64,000 nucleotides of DNA from Streptomyces sp. ICBB 8177. GTDB lineage: Bacteria; Actinomycetota; Actinomycetes; Streptomycetales; Streptomycetaceae. The position numbers and the translations under genes were made by a program. A model generated the notes under the pieces. That model was not told the origin of the DNA and ran no database searches. It saw only the letters and a program-made list of their open reading frames with translations. Each line of letters opens with the position of its first letter. Within the stretch, counting starts at the first letter, position 1. Of this stretch, positions 25,889 to 35,152 are shown in pieces. The stretch covers positions 1,408,540 to 1,472,539 of the forward strand of contig NZ_NSKH01000018.1 in the NCBI RefSeq assembly GCF_003144095.1, in the 5' to 3' direction.

Positions 25889-27607
25889 GTGACAACCATC
25901 ACAAATCCACCCGGACCGGGAACCGGCGGCGAGTCCGCGGGCCCGGCCCCTTTTCGCCCGGACCCCTCCATGCCCGGTAACCTCACCGCCGTGCCACAAG
26001 CTGATCAGTCCCCCCGTTCGCAGCGAGAGCCCGAGAAGGTGCCGGGTCCGCCCCGGCCCGCCGGGGTCCGCCCCAAACCGCTCGCGGAACTGGCCGAACG
26101 GCTCGGCCTGAAGCCCCCCGCGGACGGCGCGCCGGTCACCGGCATCACCCACGACTCCCGCGCGGTACGCCCCGGTGACGTCTACGCGGCGCTGCCCGGC
26201 GCCCGCTTCCACGGCGCCGACTTCGCCTCCCAGGCGGCCGAACGCGGCGCCGTCGCCGTGCTCACCGACCCGGCCGGCCGCGACCGTGCCGCCGCGGCCG
26301 GACTGCCGGTCCTGGTGGTGGACGACCCGCGCTCCCGGATGGGCGCGCTGGCCGCCGCCGTCTACGACGAGCCCGGTGCCGACCTCCTCCAGATCGGCAT
26401 CACCGGCACCTCCGGCAAGACCACCACCGCGTACCTCGTCGAAGGCGGCCTGCGCGCCGCGTACGGCCCGGCGACCGGGCTGATCGGGACCGTCGAGTCC
26501 CGCATCGGCGACGAACGCCTCAAGAGCGAGCGCACCACGCCCGAGGCCACCGACCTCCAGGCGCTGTTCGCGGTGATGCGCGAGCGCGAGGTGCGGGCGG
26601 TCGCGATGGAGGTCTCCAGCCACGCCCTGGTGCTCGGCCGGGTCGACGGCGCCGTCTTCGACGTGGGCGTCTTCCTCAACCTCAGCCCGGAGCACATGGA
26701 GTTCCACCGGGACATGGAGGACTACTACCAGGCGAAGGCGCAGCTGTTCACCCCGCGCCGCAGCCGCCTCGGAGTGGTCAACATCGACGACGTGTGGGGC
26801 CAGCGGCTGCTGAAGGAGGCGTCGGTCCCCGTCGTCAGCTTCTCCGCCGAGGGCCACCCGGACGCCGACTGGCGCGCCGAGGACGTCGAGGTCGGCCCGC
26901 TGGGCAGCACCTTCACCGTCGTCGGCCCCAGCGGCGAACGGGTGCCCGCCAGGTCCCCGCTGCCCGGCCCGTTCAACGTGGCCAACTCCCTCGCCGCGAT
27001 CACCGCTCTGGTCGCCGCCGGGATCGACCCGCGTACCGCCGCCGACGGCGTCGCCGCCGTGCCCGGCGTCCCGGGCCGCCTGGAGCGCGTCGACGCCGGG
27101 CAGGACTACCTCGCCGTCGTCGACTACGCGCACAAGACCGACGCGGTCGAGTCCGTGCTGCGGGCGCTGCGCAAGGTCACCGAGGGCCGCATCCACATCG
27201 TGCTCGGCTGCGGCGGCGACCGCGACCAGCAAAAGCGCGGCCCGATGGGCGCCGCCTGCGCCCGCCTCGCCGACACCGCGGTACTGACCTCCGACAACCC
27301 GCGCTCGGAGGACCCGCTGGCGATCCTGGCCACCATGCTGGCCGGAGCCGCCGAGGTGCCCGCCCACGAACGCGGGCGCGTCACGGTGGAGCCCGACCGG
27401 GCCGCCGCCATCGCCGCCGCCGTCTCCGTCGCACAACCCGGCGACACCGTGCTGGTGGCGGGCAAGGGCCACGAGCAGGGCCAGGACGTCGCCGGGGTCG
27501 TGCGCCCCTTCGACGACCGCGAGGTGCTGCGCGCCGCCATCGAACGCGCGGAACCCCGCGTCGCCGTCCGTCCCCCCGCCCGAACGAAGGACACCGACCA
27601 GCAGTGA
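25889..27607 (+). CDS. murE: UDP-MurNAc-dipeptide:diaminopimelate ligase MurE
   Basis: Adds diaminopimelate to UDP-MurNAc-L-Ala-D-Glu. The ATP loop is GITGTSGKTTT with Lys177. DNPR at 469-472 is the motif that selects diaminopimelate rather than lysine; Streptomyces uses the LL isomer. Domains are N-terminal UDP-binding (HDSRAVRPGDVYAALPGARFHG), central ATPase and C-terminal Rossmann-like. At 572 residues it is long: the first 60 are Pro/Gly-rich. Starts at 25970 (ATG) or 25991 (GTG) would remove this stretch and are real alternatives. The stop overlaps murF by 4 bp. Confidence 0.93.
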   Translation: MTTITNPPGPGTGGESAGPAPFRPDPSMPGNLTAVPQADQSPRSQREPEKVPGPPRPAGVRPKPLAELAERLGLKPPADGAPVTGITHDSRAVRPGDVYAALPGARFHGADFASQAAERGAVAVLTDPAGRDRAAAAGLPVLVVDDPRSRMGALAAAVYDEPGADLLQIGITGTSGKTTTAYLVEGGLRAAYGPATGLIGTVESRIGDERLKSERTTPEATDLQALFAVMREREVRAVAMEVSSHALVLGRVDGAVFDVGVFLNLSPEHMEFHRDMEDYYQAKAQLFTPRRSRLGVVNIDDVWGQRLLKEASVPVVSFSAEGHPDADWRAEDVEVGPLGSTFTVVGPSGERVPARSPLPGPFNVANSLAAITALVAAGIDPRTAADGVAAVPGVPGRLERVDAGQDYLAVVDYAHKTDAVESVLRALRKVTEGRIHIVLGCGGDRDQQKRGPMGAACARLADTAVLTSDNPRSEDPLAILATMLAGAAEVPAHERGRVTVEPDRAAAIAAAVSVAQPGDTVLVAGKGHEQGQDVAGVVRPFDDREVLRAAIERAEPRVAVRPPARTKDTDQQ

Positions 27608-29037
27608 TCGCACTCACCCTCGCCGAGGTCGCGCAGGCGGTCGGCGGGAGCACGCACGACATACCCGACCCGTCGCTCCCCGTCAGCGGGCCGGTGCTGA
27701 CCGACTCGCGCCTGGTCGTCCCCGGCAGCCTCTTCGTCGCCTTCGACGGAGAGCGCGTGGACGGCCACGACTTCGCCGGGCAGGCGGTCGCCGCCGGAGC
27801 GGTCGCCGTGCTGGCCGCCCGGCCGGTCGGCGTGCCCGCGATCGTGGTGGACGACGTCCGGGGGGCGCTGGGCGCGCTCGCCCGGGAGGTCATCCGGCGC
27901 CTCGGCGTGGACGTCGTCGCCCTGACCGGCTCCTCCGGCAAGACCAGCACCAAGGACCTCATCGCGCAGTTGCTGACGCGCCTGGGGCCCACGGTCTACC
28001 CGGAGGGCAGCCTCAACAACGAGATCGGGCTGCCGCTGACCGCGCTGCGCGCCGAGGCCGGCACCCGCAACCTCGTGCTGGAGATGGGCGCCAGGGGCAT
28101 CGGCCACATCAGGTACCTGACCGAGCTGACCCCGCCGCGCATCGGCGTCGTCCTCAACGTCGGCACCGCGCACATCGGCGAGTTCGGCGGCCGGGAGCAG
28201 ATCGCCCAGGCCAAGGGCGAACTGGTCGAGGCGCTGCCCGGCGAGGCCGAGGGCGGCATCGCCGTGCTCAACGCCGACGACCCCTACGTGCGCGCCATGG
28301 CGAACCGCACGAAGGCCCGCTGCGTCTTCTTCGGCGAGTCGCAGGAGGCGAGTGTGCGCGCGCAGGACGTCCGGCTCGACCCGAAGGGCCGTGGAGTCTT
28401 CACGCTCCGCACACCCACCGGGTGCGCCCCGGTGACCCTGCGGCTGTACGGTGAGCACCACGTGTCGAACGCGCTGGCCGCGGCCGCCGTCGCCGGTGAA
28501 CTGGGCATGCCCGTCGAGGAGATCGCCTCCGCGCTCTCCGAGGCCGGATCGCTCTCCCGCTGGCGCATGGAGGTCACCGAGCGGCCGGACGGCGTGACGG
28601 TCGTCAACGACGCCTACAACGCGAATCCCGACTCCATGAGGGCCGCCCTGCGCGCGCTCGTCGCCATGGGCCGGGGCTCGGGGGCCGAGGGGGGCCGCAC
28701 CTTCGCGGTGCTGGGCGAGATGGCCGAGCTCGGCGAGGACTCGCTCGCCGAACACGACGCGATCGGACGGCTCGCCGTCCGGCTCAACGTCAGCAAGCTC
28801 GTGGCCGTGGGCGGCGAGGCCGCCGCCTGGCTGGACATGGGCGCCAAGAACGAGGGTTCGTGGGGTGAGGAGTCGGTGCACGTGTCCGACGCGGAGACGG
28901 CGATCGACCTGTTGCGCAGTCAACTGCGCCCGGGGGACGTCGTGCTGGTGAAGGCATCGCGGTCGGTGGGGCTCGAGCGCGTCGCGCAGGCACTGGCCGA
29001 CGCGGACGGTGGCGCCGGCGCGCGGGGCGAGGTCTGA
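27604..29037 (+). CDS. murF: UDP-MurNAc-tripeptide:D-Ala-D-Ala ligase MurF
   Basis: Completes the cytoplasmic pentapeptide precursor by adding D-Ala-D-Ala. A 477-residue Mur ligase with ATP loop VVALTGSSGKTSTK, YPEGSLNNEIGLPLTAL, VLEMGARGIGHI, NVGTAHIGEFGG and VVNDAYNANPDSM, all typical of MurF. GTG 27604 overlaps the murE stop (GTGA), so translation is coupled. Six bases separate it from mraY. Confidence 0.95.
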   Translation: MIALTLAEVAQAVGGSTHDIPDPSLPVSGPVLTDSRLVVPGSLFVAFDGERVDGHDFAGQAVAAGAVAVLAARPVGVPAIVVDDVRGALGALAREVIRRLGVDVVALTGSSGKTSTKDLIAQLLTRLGPTVYPEGSLNNEIGLPLTALRAEAGTRNLVLEMGARGIGHIRYLTELTPPRIGVVLNVGTAHIGEFGGREQIAQAKGELVEALPGEAEGGIAVLNADDPYVRAMANRTKARCVFFGESQEASVRAQDVRLDPKGRGVFTLRTPTGCAPVTLRLYGEHHVSNALAAAAVAGELGMPVEEIASALSEAGSLSRWRMEVTERPDGVTVVNDAYNANPDSMRAALRALVAMGRGSGAEGGRTFAVLGEMAELGEDSLAEHDAIGRLAVRLNVSKLVAVGGEAAAWLDMGAKNEGSWGEESVHVSDAETAIDLLRSQLRPGDVVLVKASRSVGLERVAQALADADGGAGARGEV

Positions 29038-29043
29038 CGGACG

Positions 29044-30108
29044 ATGAAGCAGATCCTCATCTCGGGCGTCATCGGCCTGTTCCTCTCCCTGATCGGCACC
29101 CCGGCGCTGATCAAGCTGCTGGCCCGCAAGGGCTACGGCCAGTTCATCCGGGACGACGGCCCGCGCGGCCACCACAGCAAGCGCGGCACCCCCACCATGG
29201 GCGGTATCGCCTTCATCATCGCCACGGTGATCGCGTATGCGGCGACCAAGCTGATCGTCGGTGAACGGCCCACCATCTCCGGGCTGTTGGTGCTCTTCCT
29301 CTTCGTCGGCATGGGCCTGGTCGGCTTCCTCGACGACTACATCAAGATCGTCAAGCAGCGCAGTCTGGGCCTGCGGGCCAAGGCCAAGATGGCCGGCCAG
29401 CTGATCGTCGGCATCGCCTTCGCCGTCCTGGCCCTGAACTTCCCCAACCAGCGCCACTCCACCCCGGCCTCCACCAAGCTGTCCTTCACCCAGGACTTCG
29501 GCTGGTCGATCGGCCCGGTGATCTTCGTGATCTGGGCGCTGTTCATGATCCTGGCGATGTCCAACGGCGTGAACCTCACCGACGGCCTCGACGGCCTGGC
29601 CACCGGCGCCTCGGTGATGGTCTTCGCCGCCTACACCGTCATCGGCGTCTGGCAGTACGGCCAGTCCTGCGCCAACGCCCTCACCGCGGGCCCGGGTTGC
29701 TACGACGTACGCGACCCGCTCGACCTCGCGGTGGTGGCCGCCGCGCTGATGGGCGCCTGCTTCGGCTTCCTGTGGTGGAACACCTCGCCGGCGAAGATCT
29801 TCATGGGTGACACCGGGTCGCTGGCGCTCGGCGGCGCGCTCGCGGGCCTGGCGATCTGCTCGCGCACCGAACTGCTGATGGCCATCCTCGGCGGCCTGTT
29901 CGTGCTCATCACCCTGTCCGTGGTCATCCAGGTCGGCTCCTTCCGGCTCACCGGCAAGCGGGTCTTCCGGATGGCGCCGCTCCAGCACCACTTCGAACTC
30001 AAGGGGTGGAGCGAGGTCCTGGTGGTCGTCCGCTTCTGGATCATCCAGGGCATGTGCATGGCGGTCGGCCTGGGCCTGTTCTACGCGGGCTTCGTGGCCG
30101 CGAAGTGA
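29044..30108 (+). CDS. mraY: Phospho-MurNAc-pentapeptide translocase MraY
   Basis: An integral membrane enzyme that transfers phospho-MurNAc-pentapeptide to undecaprenyl phosphate to form lipid I. The 354-residue protein has about ten helices and the diagnostic motifs [46 protein letters not shown] and [12 protein letters not shown]. The acidic pairs in DDY and TDGLDG bind magnesium in this family. ATG 29044 has GACGGACG before it and is conserved. Confidence 0.96.
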   Translation: MKQILISGVIGLFLSLIGTPALIKLLARKGYGQFIRDDGPRGHHSKRGTPTMGGIAFIIATVIAYAATKLIVGERPTISGLLVLFLFVGMGLVGFLDDYIKIVKQRSLGLRAKAKMAGQLIVGIAFAVLALNFPNQRHSTPASTKLSFTQDFGWSIGPVIFVIWALFMILAMSNGVNLTDGLDGLATGASVMVFAAYTVIGVWQYGQSCANALTAGPGCYDVRDPLDLAVVAAALMGACFGFLWWNTSPAKIFMGDTGSLALGGALAGLAICSRTELLMAILGGLFVLITLSVVIQVGSFRLTGKRVFRMAPLQHHFELKGWSEVLVVVRFWIIQGMCMAVGLGLFYAGFVAAK

Positions 30109-30119
30109 GGAAGGCGCGC

Positions 30120-31544
30120 ATGGACGTATCGGGAATCGACGGCGCGCACGTCACCGTCGCCGGGCTCGGCGTCTCCGGCCTGCCGGCCGCCAGGGCGCTG
30201 CACGGCCTCGGCGCCCGCGTCACCGTGGTCAACGGCGGCGACGGGCCGCGCGAGAGGGCCGAGGCCGCCGAGCTGGAGGCACTCGGCATCGAGGTGCGGC
30301 TCGGCCCGGTCGAACTGCCCGAGGGCACCGACCTGGTCGTCACCACGCCGGGCTGGAAGCCGGCCGGCCCGCTGTTCGCCGCGGCCGCCCGCGCGGGCGT
30401 CGAGGTGTGGGGCGACGTGGAGCTGGCCTGGCGGCTGCGGCGCCCGGACAGCGCCCCCTGGCTGGCGGTCACCGGGACCAACGGCAAGACCACCACCGTC
30501 CAGATGCTCGCCTCGATCCTGAAGGCGGCGGGCCTGCGCACGGCCGCCGTCGGCAACATCGGCGTCTCCCTGCTGGACGTCGTCCTCGGCGACGAGGAGT
30601 ACGACGTGCTCGCCGTGGAGCTGTCCAGCTACCAGCTGCACTGGGCCCCCTCGGTACGCGCCCACTCCGCCGCGGTGCTCAATCTCGCTCCCGACCACCT
30701 CGACTGGCACGGCTCCATGGAGGCGTACGCGGCCGACAAGGGCCGGATCTACGAGGGCAACCGCGTCGCCTGCGTCTACAACGTGGCCGACCCCGCCACC
30801 GAGGCGCTGGTGCGCGAGGCCGACGTCGAGGAGGGCTGCCGGGCCATCGGCTTCACCCTCGGCGCGCCGAGGCCCTCGCAGTTCGGCGTGGTGGACGGCA
30901 TCCTCGTCGACCGCGCCTTCGTCCCCGACCGCCACAAGAACGCCCAGGAACTGGCCGAGGTCTGCGACGTCTCCCCGCCCGCCCCGCACAACGTCGCCAA
31001 CGCGCTCGCCGCCGCCGCCCTCGCGCGGGCCTACGGTGTCGAGCCGCGCGCGGTGCGCGAGGGCCTGCGCGCCTTCCGCCCGGACGCCCACCGCATCGCG
31101 ACGGTGGCGACCGTGGAGGGGGTGACCTGGGTCAACGACTCCAAGGCCACCAACACCCATGCCGCCGCCGCCTCGTTGGCCACCTACGAGCACGTGGTGT
31201 GGATCGCGGGCGGGCTCGCCAAGGGCGCGGCCTTCGAGGAGCTGGTCCGGGACGCCGCGCCCCGGCTGCGCGGCGCGGTGCTGATCGGCGCCGACCGGGC
31301 GCTGATCGCGCAAGCGCTGGCCCGACACGCACCCGAGGTCCCGGTGGTCGACCTGGAACGGACCGACACTGGGGCGATGGCGGCCGCGGTCGAGGCCGCA
31401 CGGGAGCTGGCCCGGCCGGGCGACACCGTGCTGCTGGCCCCGGCCTGCGCCTCGATGGACATGTTCGTCAACTACGGCAAGCGCGGCGACGCCTTCGCCG
31501 AGGCGGTCTCGGCCCTCGCGCCGGACGCGCCGCACCAGCGATAG
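30120..31544 (+). CDS. murD: UDP-MurNAc-L-Ala:D-Glu ligase MurD
   Basis: Adds D-glutamate to UDP-MurNAc-L-alanine. The 474-residue protein has a Rossmann-like N-terminus (VTVAGLGVSGLPAARAL), ATP loop VTGTNGKTTT, AVELSSYQLHW, LNLAPDHLDWHGSMEAY, PHNVANALAAAALA and VNDSKATNTHAA. ATG 30120 is preferred because GAGGAAGG lies seven bases upstream. A GTG at 30105 overlapping the mraY stop is the alternative and would add five residues. Confidence 0.95.
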   Translation: MDVSGIDGAHVTVAGLGVSGLPAARALHGLGARVTVVNGGDGPRERAEAAELEALGIEVRLGPVELPEGTDLVVTTPGWKPAGPLFAAAARAGVEVWGDVELAWRLRRPDSAPWLAVTGTNGKTTTVQMLASILKAAGLRTAAVGNIGVSLLDVVLGDEEYDVLAVELSSYQLHWAPSVRAHSAAVLNLAPDHLDWHGSMEAYAADKGRIYEGNRVACVYNVADPATEALVREADVEEGCRAIGFTLGAPRPSQFGVVDGILVDRAFVPDRHKNAQELAEVCDVSPPAPHNVANALAAAALARAYGVEPRAVREGLRAFRPDAHRIATVATVEGVTWVNDSKATNTHAAAASLATYEHVVWIAGGLAKGAAFEELVRDAAPRLRGAVLIGADRALIAQALARHAPEVPVVDLERTDTGAMAAAVEAARELARPGDTVLLAPACASMDMFVNYGKRGDAFAEAVSALAPDAPHQR

Positions 31545-31599
31545 CCACCGGATCCGTGACGCCGCGGCCCCGGCCCGGCACCCGGCACACGGAGGGGAC

Positions 31600-32955
31600 A
31601 TGACGCCGCAGCAGCGGTCAGGGGTACGCGACCCGCGCCGGCCGGGCGCGGCCCGGCCCACCGCCCGCCCCGCGCCCGCGCCGCGCGGCCCGGGCGGCTC
31701 CCGCGCGGGCCGCGGTCCCGGCGCGGCGCTGCGCAGGATCAGGCGGGCCTGGGACCGCCCGCTCACCGCGTACTACCTGATCGTCGGAGCGGGCTCGCTG
31801 ATCCTGGTGCTCGGCCTGGTGATGGTCTTCTCAGCCTCCCAGGTCGAGGCCCTGCAGATGGGCGAGCCCGGCACGTACTTCTTCCGCAAGCAGCTGTTCG
31901 CCGCCGTCATCGGCGCCGTGCTGCTGCTGGTCGCCGCCCGGATGCCGGTCGCCGGCTTCCGCAGGCTCGCCTACCCGCTGCTGGCCGGGGCGCTCTTCCT
32001 CACCGCGCTGGTGCAGGTGCCCGGCATCGGCATGCGGGTCAACGGCAACCAGAACTGGCTGGCCATCGGCGGCTCGTTCCAGATCCAGCCCAGCGAGTTC
32101 GCGAAGCTGGCGCTGGCGCTCTGGGGCGCCGACCTGCTGGCCCGCAAGTACGACAAGAAGCTGCTGACCCAGTGGAAGCACCTGCTCGTCCCGCTGGTCC
32201 CTGCCGCCATGCTCATCCTGGGCCTGGTCCTGCTCGGCGGCGACATGGGCACCGCGATGGTGCTCGCCGCGATGCTCTTCGGACTGCTGTGGCTGGCCGG
32301 AGCGCCGACCCGGCTCTTCGTGGGCGTGCTCGGGGTGGCGGGGGCGCTGGGGCTGCTGCTGATCGAGACCAGCGCGCACCGCCTGTCGCGCTTCGACTGC
32401 ATCCTCGCCACGGAACCGGGTACGAACGACCAGTGCTGGCAGGCCGTGCACGGACTGTACGCGCTCGCCTCCGGAGGCCTGTTCGGTTCCGGCCTGGGCG
32501 CGAGTGTGGAAAAATGGGGCCAACTGCCCGAACCGCACACCGACTTCATCTTCGCCGTGACCGGGGAGGAACTCGGCCTGGCGGGGACGCTGTCGGTACT
32601 GGGTCTGTTCGCGGCTCTAGGCTATGCGGGTATCCGCGTGGCCGGACGCACGGAGGATCCCTTCGTCAGGTTCGCCGCGGGAAGCGTGACCACCTGGATC
32701 ACGGCGCAGGCCGTGGTCAACATCGGGTCGGTGCTCGGCCTGCTGCCGATCGCCGGGGTCCCGCTCCCGCTGTTCTCCTACGGGGGCTCGGCCCTGCTGC
32801 CGGCCATGTTCGCCGTGGGACTGCTGATCTCCTTCGCGAGGAGCGAGCCGGCGGCGAGGGCGGCACTGGCCGCGCGGGGGGCCGGCCCCGTGACAAGGGC
32901 AATGACACGTAGCATGCGACGTCTCGCCAGACGGCGATCGTCCGGGAAGCGGTGA
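31600..32955 (+). CDS. ftsW: SEDS glycosyltransferase FtsW
   Basis: The septal glycan polymerase that pairs with FtsI. The 451-residue protein has an Arg/Pro-rich cytoplasmic start of about 50 residues, then ten membrane helices. SEDS motifs are NGNQNWLAIGGSFQIQPSEFAKLAL, GGDMGTAMVL, GLFGSGLGASVEKWGQLPEPHTDFIFAVTGEELG and GVPLPLFSYGGSALLP. The aspartate in HTDF lies where the SEDS catalytic residue is expected. ATG 31600 follows GGAGGGG. A basic tail (SMRRLARRRSSGKR) ends the protein. Confidence 0.95.
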   Translation: MTPQQRSGVRDPRRPGAARPTARPAPAPRGPGGSRAGRGPGAALRRIRRAWDRPLTAYYLIVGAGSLILVLGLVMVFSASQVEALQMGEPGTYFFRKQLFAAVIGAVLLLVAARMPVAGFRRLAYPLLAGALFLTALVQVPGIGMRVNGNQNWLAIGGSFQIQPSEFAKLALALWGADLLARKYDKKLLTQWKHLLVPLVPAAMLILGLVLLGGDMGTAMVLAAMLFGLLWLAGAPTRLFVGVLGVAGALGLLLIETSAHRLSRFDCILATEPGTNDQCWQAVHGLYALASGGLFGSGLGASVEKWGQLPEPHTDFIFAVTGEELGLAGTLSVLGLFAALGYAGIRVAGRTEDPFVRFAAGSVTTWITAQAVVNIGSVLGLLPIAGVPLPLFSYGGSALLPAMFAVGLLISFARSEPAARAALAARGAGPVTRAMTRSMRRLARRRSSGKR

Positions 32956-32961
32956 ATTTCG

Positions 32962-34056
32962 GTGCATGTCGTTCTCGCCGGCGGGGGGACCGCCGGCCAC
33001 ATCGAGCCCGCGCTCGCCCTCGCGGACGCCCTGCGACGGCAGGACCCGACCGTGGGGATCACGGCGCTCGGTACGGAACGGGGCCTGGAGACCAGGCTCG
33101 TCCCGGAACGCGGCTACGAACTGGCCCTGATCCCCGCCGTCCCGCTGCCCCGCAGGCCCACCCCGGAGCTGATCACGGTCCCGGGCCGGCTGCGCGGCAC
33201 CATCAAGGCCGCCGAGCAGATCCTGGAGCGCACCAAGGCGTCCTGCGTGGTCGGCTTCGGCGGCTACGTGGCGCTGCCCGGCTACCTGGCCGCCAAGCGC
33301 CTCGGCGTACCGATCGTGGTCCACGAGGCCAACGCCCGCCCGGGTCTGGCCAACAAGATCGGCTCCCGGTACGCGCACGCCGTCGCGGTCTCCACCCCCG
33401 ACAGCAAGCTGCGCGACGCCCGGTACATCGGCATCCCGCTGCGCCGCTCCATCGCCACCCTGGACCGCGCCGCCGTCCGCGCCGAGGCCCGAGCCGCGTT
33501 CGGCCTCGACCAGAACCTGCCGACGCTGCTGGTCTCCGGCGGCTCGCAGGGCGCCCGCAGGCTGAACGAGACCATCGAGGCGGTCGCCCCCCGCCTCCAG
33601 CAGTCCGGCGTCCAGATCCTGCACGCGGTCGGCCCGAAGAACGAACTGCCGCAGTCCGGCAACATGCCCGGCATGCCGCCGTACGTCCCGGTGCCCTACG
33701 TGGACCGGATGGACCTGGCCTACGCCGCCGCCGACATGATGCTGTGCCGGGCCGGCGCGATGACCGTCGCCGAGCTGTCCGCGGTCGGCCTGCCCGCCGC
33801 GTACGTGCCGCTGCCGATCGGCAACGGCGAACAGCGGCTCAACGCCCAGCCGGTGGTCAAGGCGGGCGGCGGTCTGCTGGTCGACGACGCCGAGCTGACC
33901 GGCGAGTGGGTGCTCGGCAACGTGCTGCCGGTGCTCACCGATCCGCACCGGCTCTACGAGATGTCCCGCGCCGCCGCCGAGTTCGGCCGCCGCGACGCCG
34001 ACGACCTGCTGGTCGGCATGGTGTACGACGCGGTGGCGTCCGGCCGGGCACGATAG
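32962..34056 (+). CDS. murG: UDP-GlcNAc:lipid I transferase MurG
   Basis: Adds GlcNAc to lipid I to give lipid II on the inner face of the membrane. The 364-residue GT28 enzyme opens with [23 protein letters not shown], the donor/lipid loop. It also has [41 protein letters not shown] and [21 protein letters not shown] 32962 starts 6 bp after ftsW. murC, which often follows murG, is absent here and must lie elsewhere. Confidence 0.95.
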   Translation: MHVVLAGGGTAGHIEPALALADALRRQDPTVGITALGTERGLETRLVPERGYELALIPAVPLPRRPTPELITVPGRLRGTIKAAEQILERTKASCVVGFGGYVALPGYLAAKRLGVPIVVHEANARPGLANKIGSRYAHAVAVSTPDSKLRDARYIGIPLRRSIATLDRAAVRAEARAAFGLDQNLPTLLVSGGSQGARRLNETIEAVAPRLQQSGVQILHAVGPKNELPQSGNMPGMPPYVPVPYVDRMDLAYAAADMMLCRAGAMTVAELSAVGLPAAYVPLPIGNGEQRLNAQPVVKAGGGLLVDDAELTGEWVLGNVLPVLTDPHRLYEMSRAAAEFGRRDADDLLVGMVYDAVASGRAR

Positions 34057-34092
34057 GACCGGACCATCCGGTCGGTTCGAGGAGGCGGCAGC

Positions 34093-34875
34093 GTGGCGGG
34101 ACCGACGACCGCGCGGGCGAGGGAAGACGGCGCGTCGCAGGCCCGCCCCGCGTCCGCCCCACGGCGGCGGGGCCCGTCGCGGCGCGGCGTGCTGGTGGTG
34201 CTGGTCGCCCTCACCCTGCTGGTGGGCGGCGGCACGTACCTGCTGTACGGCTCGCCGTGGCTGAGGGTGCGCCAGGTACGGGTCACCGGCACCCGGGTGC
34301 TGAGCGCGGCCGAGGTGCGGGACGCGGCCGGGATCGGAGTCGGCGAGGCGCTGGTCTCGGTGGACACCGGCGCGGTCGCCTCCCGGCTGCGCGCCGCTGT
34401 GCCGAGGATCGCCTCGGTCACCGTCGACCGTTCCTGGCCCGACACCGTCGCCCTGAAGGTCACCGAGCGCACCCCCAAGGCCCTGCTGGAACAGGGCGGC
34501 AAGTACGTCGAGGTGGACGGCGACGGCGTCCGGTACGCCACCGACACCACCGCGCCCGCCGGGGTCCCGGTGGTCGAACTCACCGGTGGCTCCTCGGGCG
34601 GGAACCGCTATTTCGGTACGGCTGTCCTGCTGCACGCGGCCGTGCAAGTCGCGGCCGATCTTCCCGAATCGGTCCGCAAGCAGACGAAGACGATCGCGGT
34701 GAAGTCGTTCGACGGGATCTCGCTCGAACTGACCGGCGGGCGCGGCGTCCTGTGGGGTGGCCCGGACAACGGCTCCCAGAAGGCGGTGGCGCTGACCGCC
34801 CTGCTGAAGGCGGCCCCCGGCGCCACCCATTACGACGTCAGTGCCCCCACCGACCCGGCGTCATCAGGGAGTTGA
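34093..34875 (+). CDS. ftsQ: Cell division protein FtsQ
   Basis: A 260-residue bitopic division protein. A basic cytoplasmic tail precedes the membrane helix (about 34-55, GVLVVLVALTLLVGGGTYLLY) and a POTRA domain (LRVRQVRVTGTRVLSAAEVRDAAGIGVGEALVSVD). The beta domain with VTEYRT-like RTPKALLEQGGKYVEVDGDGVRY follows. It would form the FtsQLB complex with FtsL. GTG 34093 follows GAGGAGGCGG. The C-terminus ends in Ser/Gly. Confidence 0.92.
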   Translation: MAGPTTARAREDGASQARPASAPRRRGPSRRGVLVVLVALTLLVGGGTYLLYGSPWLRVRQVRVTGTRVLSAAEVRDAAGIGVGEALVSVDTGAVASRLRAAVPRIASVTVDRSWPDTVALKVTERTPKALLEQGGKYVEVDGDGVRYATDTTAPAGVPVVELTGGSSGGNRYFGTAVLLHAAVQVAADLPESVRKQTKTIAVKSFDGISLELTGGRGVLWGGPDNGSQKAVALTALLKAAPGATHYDVSAPTDPASSGS

Positions 34876-34991
34876 CGGAAGGGATCGCCGGTTGCCACCC
34901 TGGTTCGCCCGCATCAGGCGTGATCACATAGGGTCAAAAGAAAAGCGGGAGGTTCGGCGTGTTCGTTGAACCGGTACCGCTTGTCGACTTA

Positions 34992-35013
34992 GTGTCCTGC
35001 TACAGGTGGACAC
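34992..35013. promoter_or_regulatory. Paired GACAC sites upstream of ftsZ
   Basis: GTGTCC (34992-34997) and GGACAC (35008-35013) form a 6-bp inverted repeat around ten bases. GACAC is the published WhiA recognition core in Streptomyces, and WhiA/WhiB are reported to activate ftsZ in sporulating hyphae. Function here is inferred. Confidence 0.5.
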
Positions 35014-35032
35014 AAGGAACAGACATACTGGT

Positions 35033-35057
35033 AACCCTAAACCTCAGGGTTAGGGTT
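35033..35057. promoter_or_regulatory. TTAGGG-like inverted repeat upstream of ftsZ
   Basis: Arms AACCCTAAACC (35033-35043) and GGGTTAGGGTT (35047-35057) are complementary at 10 of 11 bases around TCA. This AT-rich element is unlike its surroundings and lies about 95 bp before the ftsZ start, near a possible -10 (CATACT, 35024-35029). Confidence 0.55.
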
Positions 35058-35152
35058 CGGGTCGGCGTCCGGACCGTCCCATCGGCATCCGCCGTCGCCC
35101 CGCGGTCCCCGCGGAAGCGCCGGCACGTAAATCGAGGCGAGAGGCCTTCGAC

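Noticed and set aside
23438..27613. 1391-residue open frame on the minus strand across ftsI and murE
   Set aside because: It is the antisense shadow of GC-rich genes: low complexity, Gly/Val/Arg/Asp-rich, no motif, and it overlaps recognised enzymes in full.
27124..29991. 955-residue minus-strand frame across murE, murF and mraY
   Set aside because: Shadow of three recognised genes; composition is that of reversed high-GC codons.
35033..35057. TTAGGG-like repeat as a telomere fragment
   Set aside because: Only two partial units in an inverted arrangement, inside a conserved gene cluster; Streptomyces telomeres do not use this repeat.
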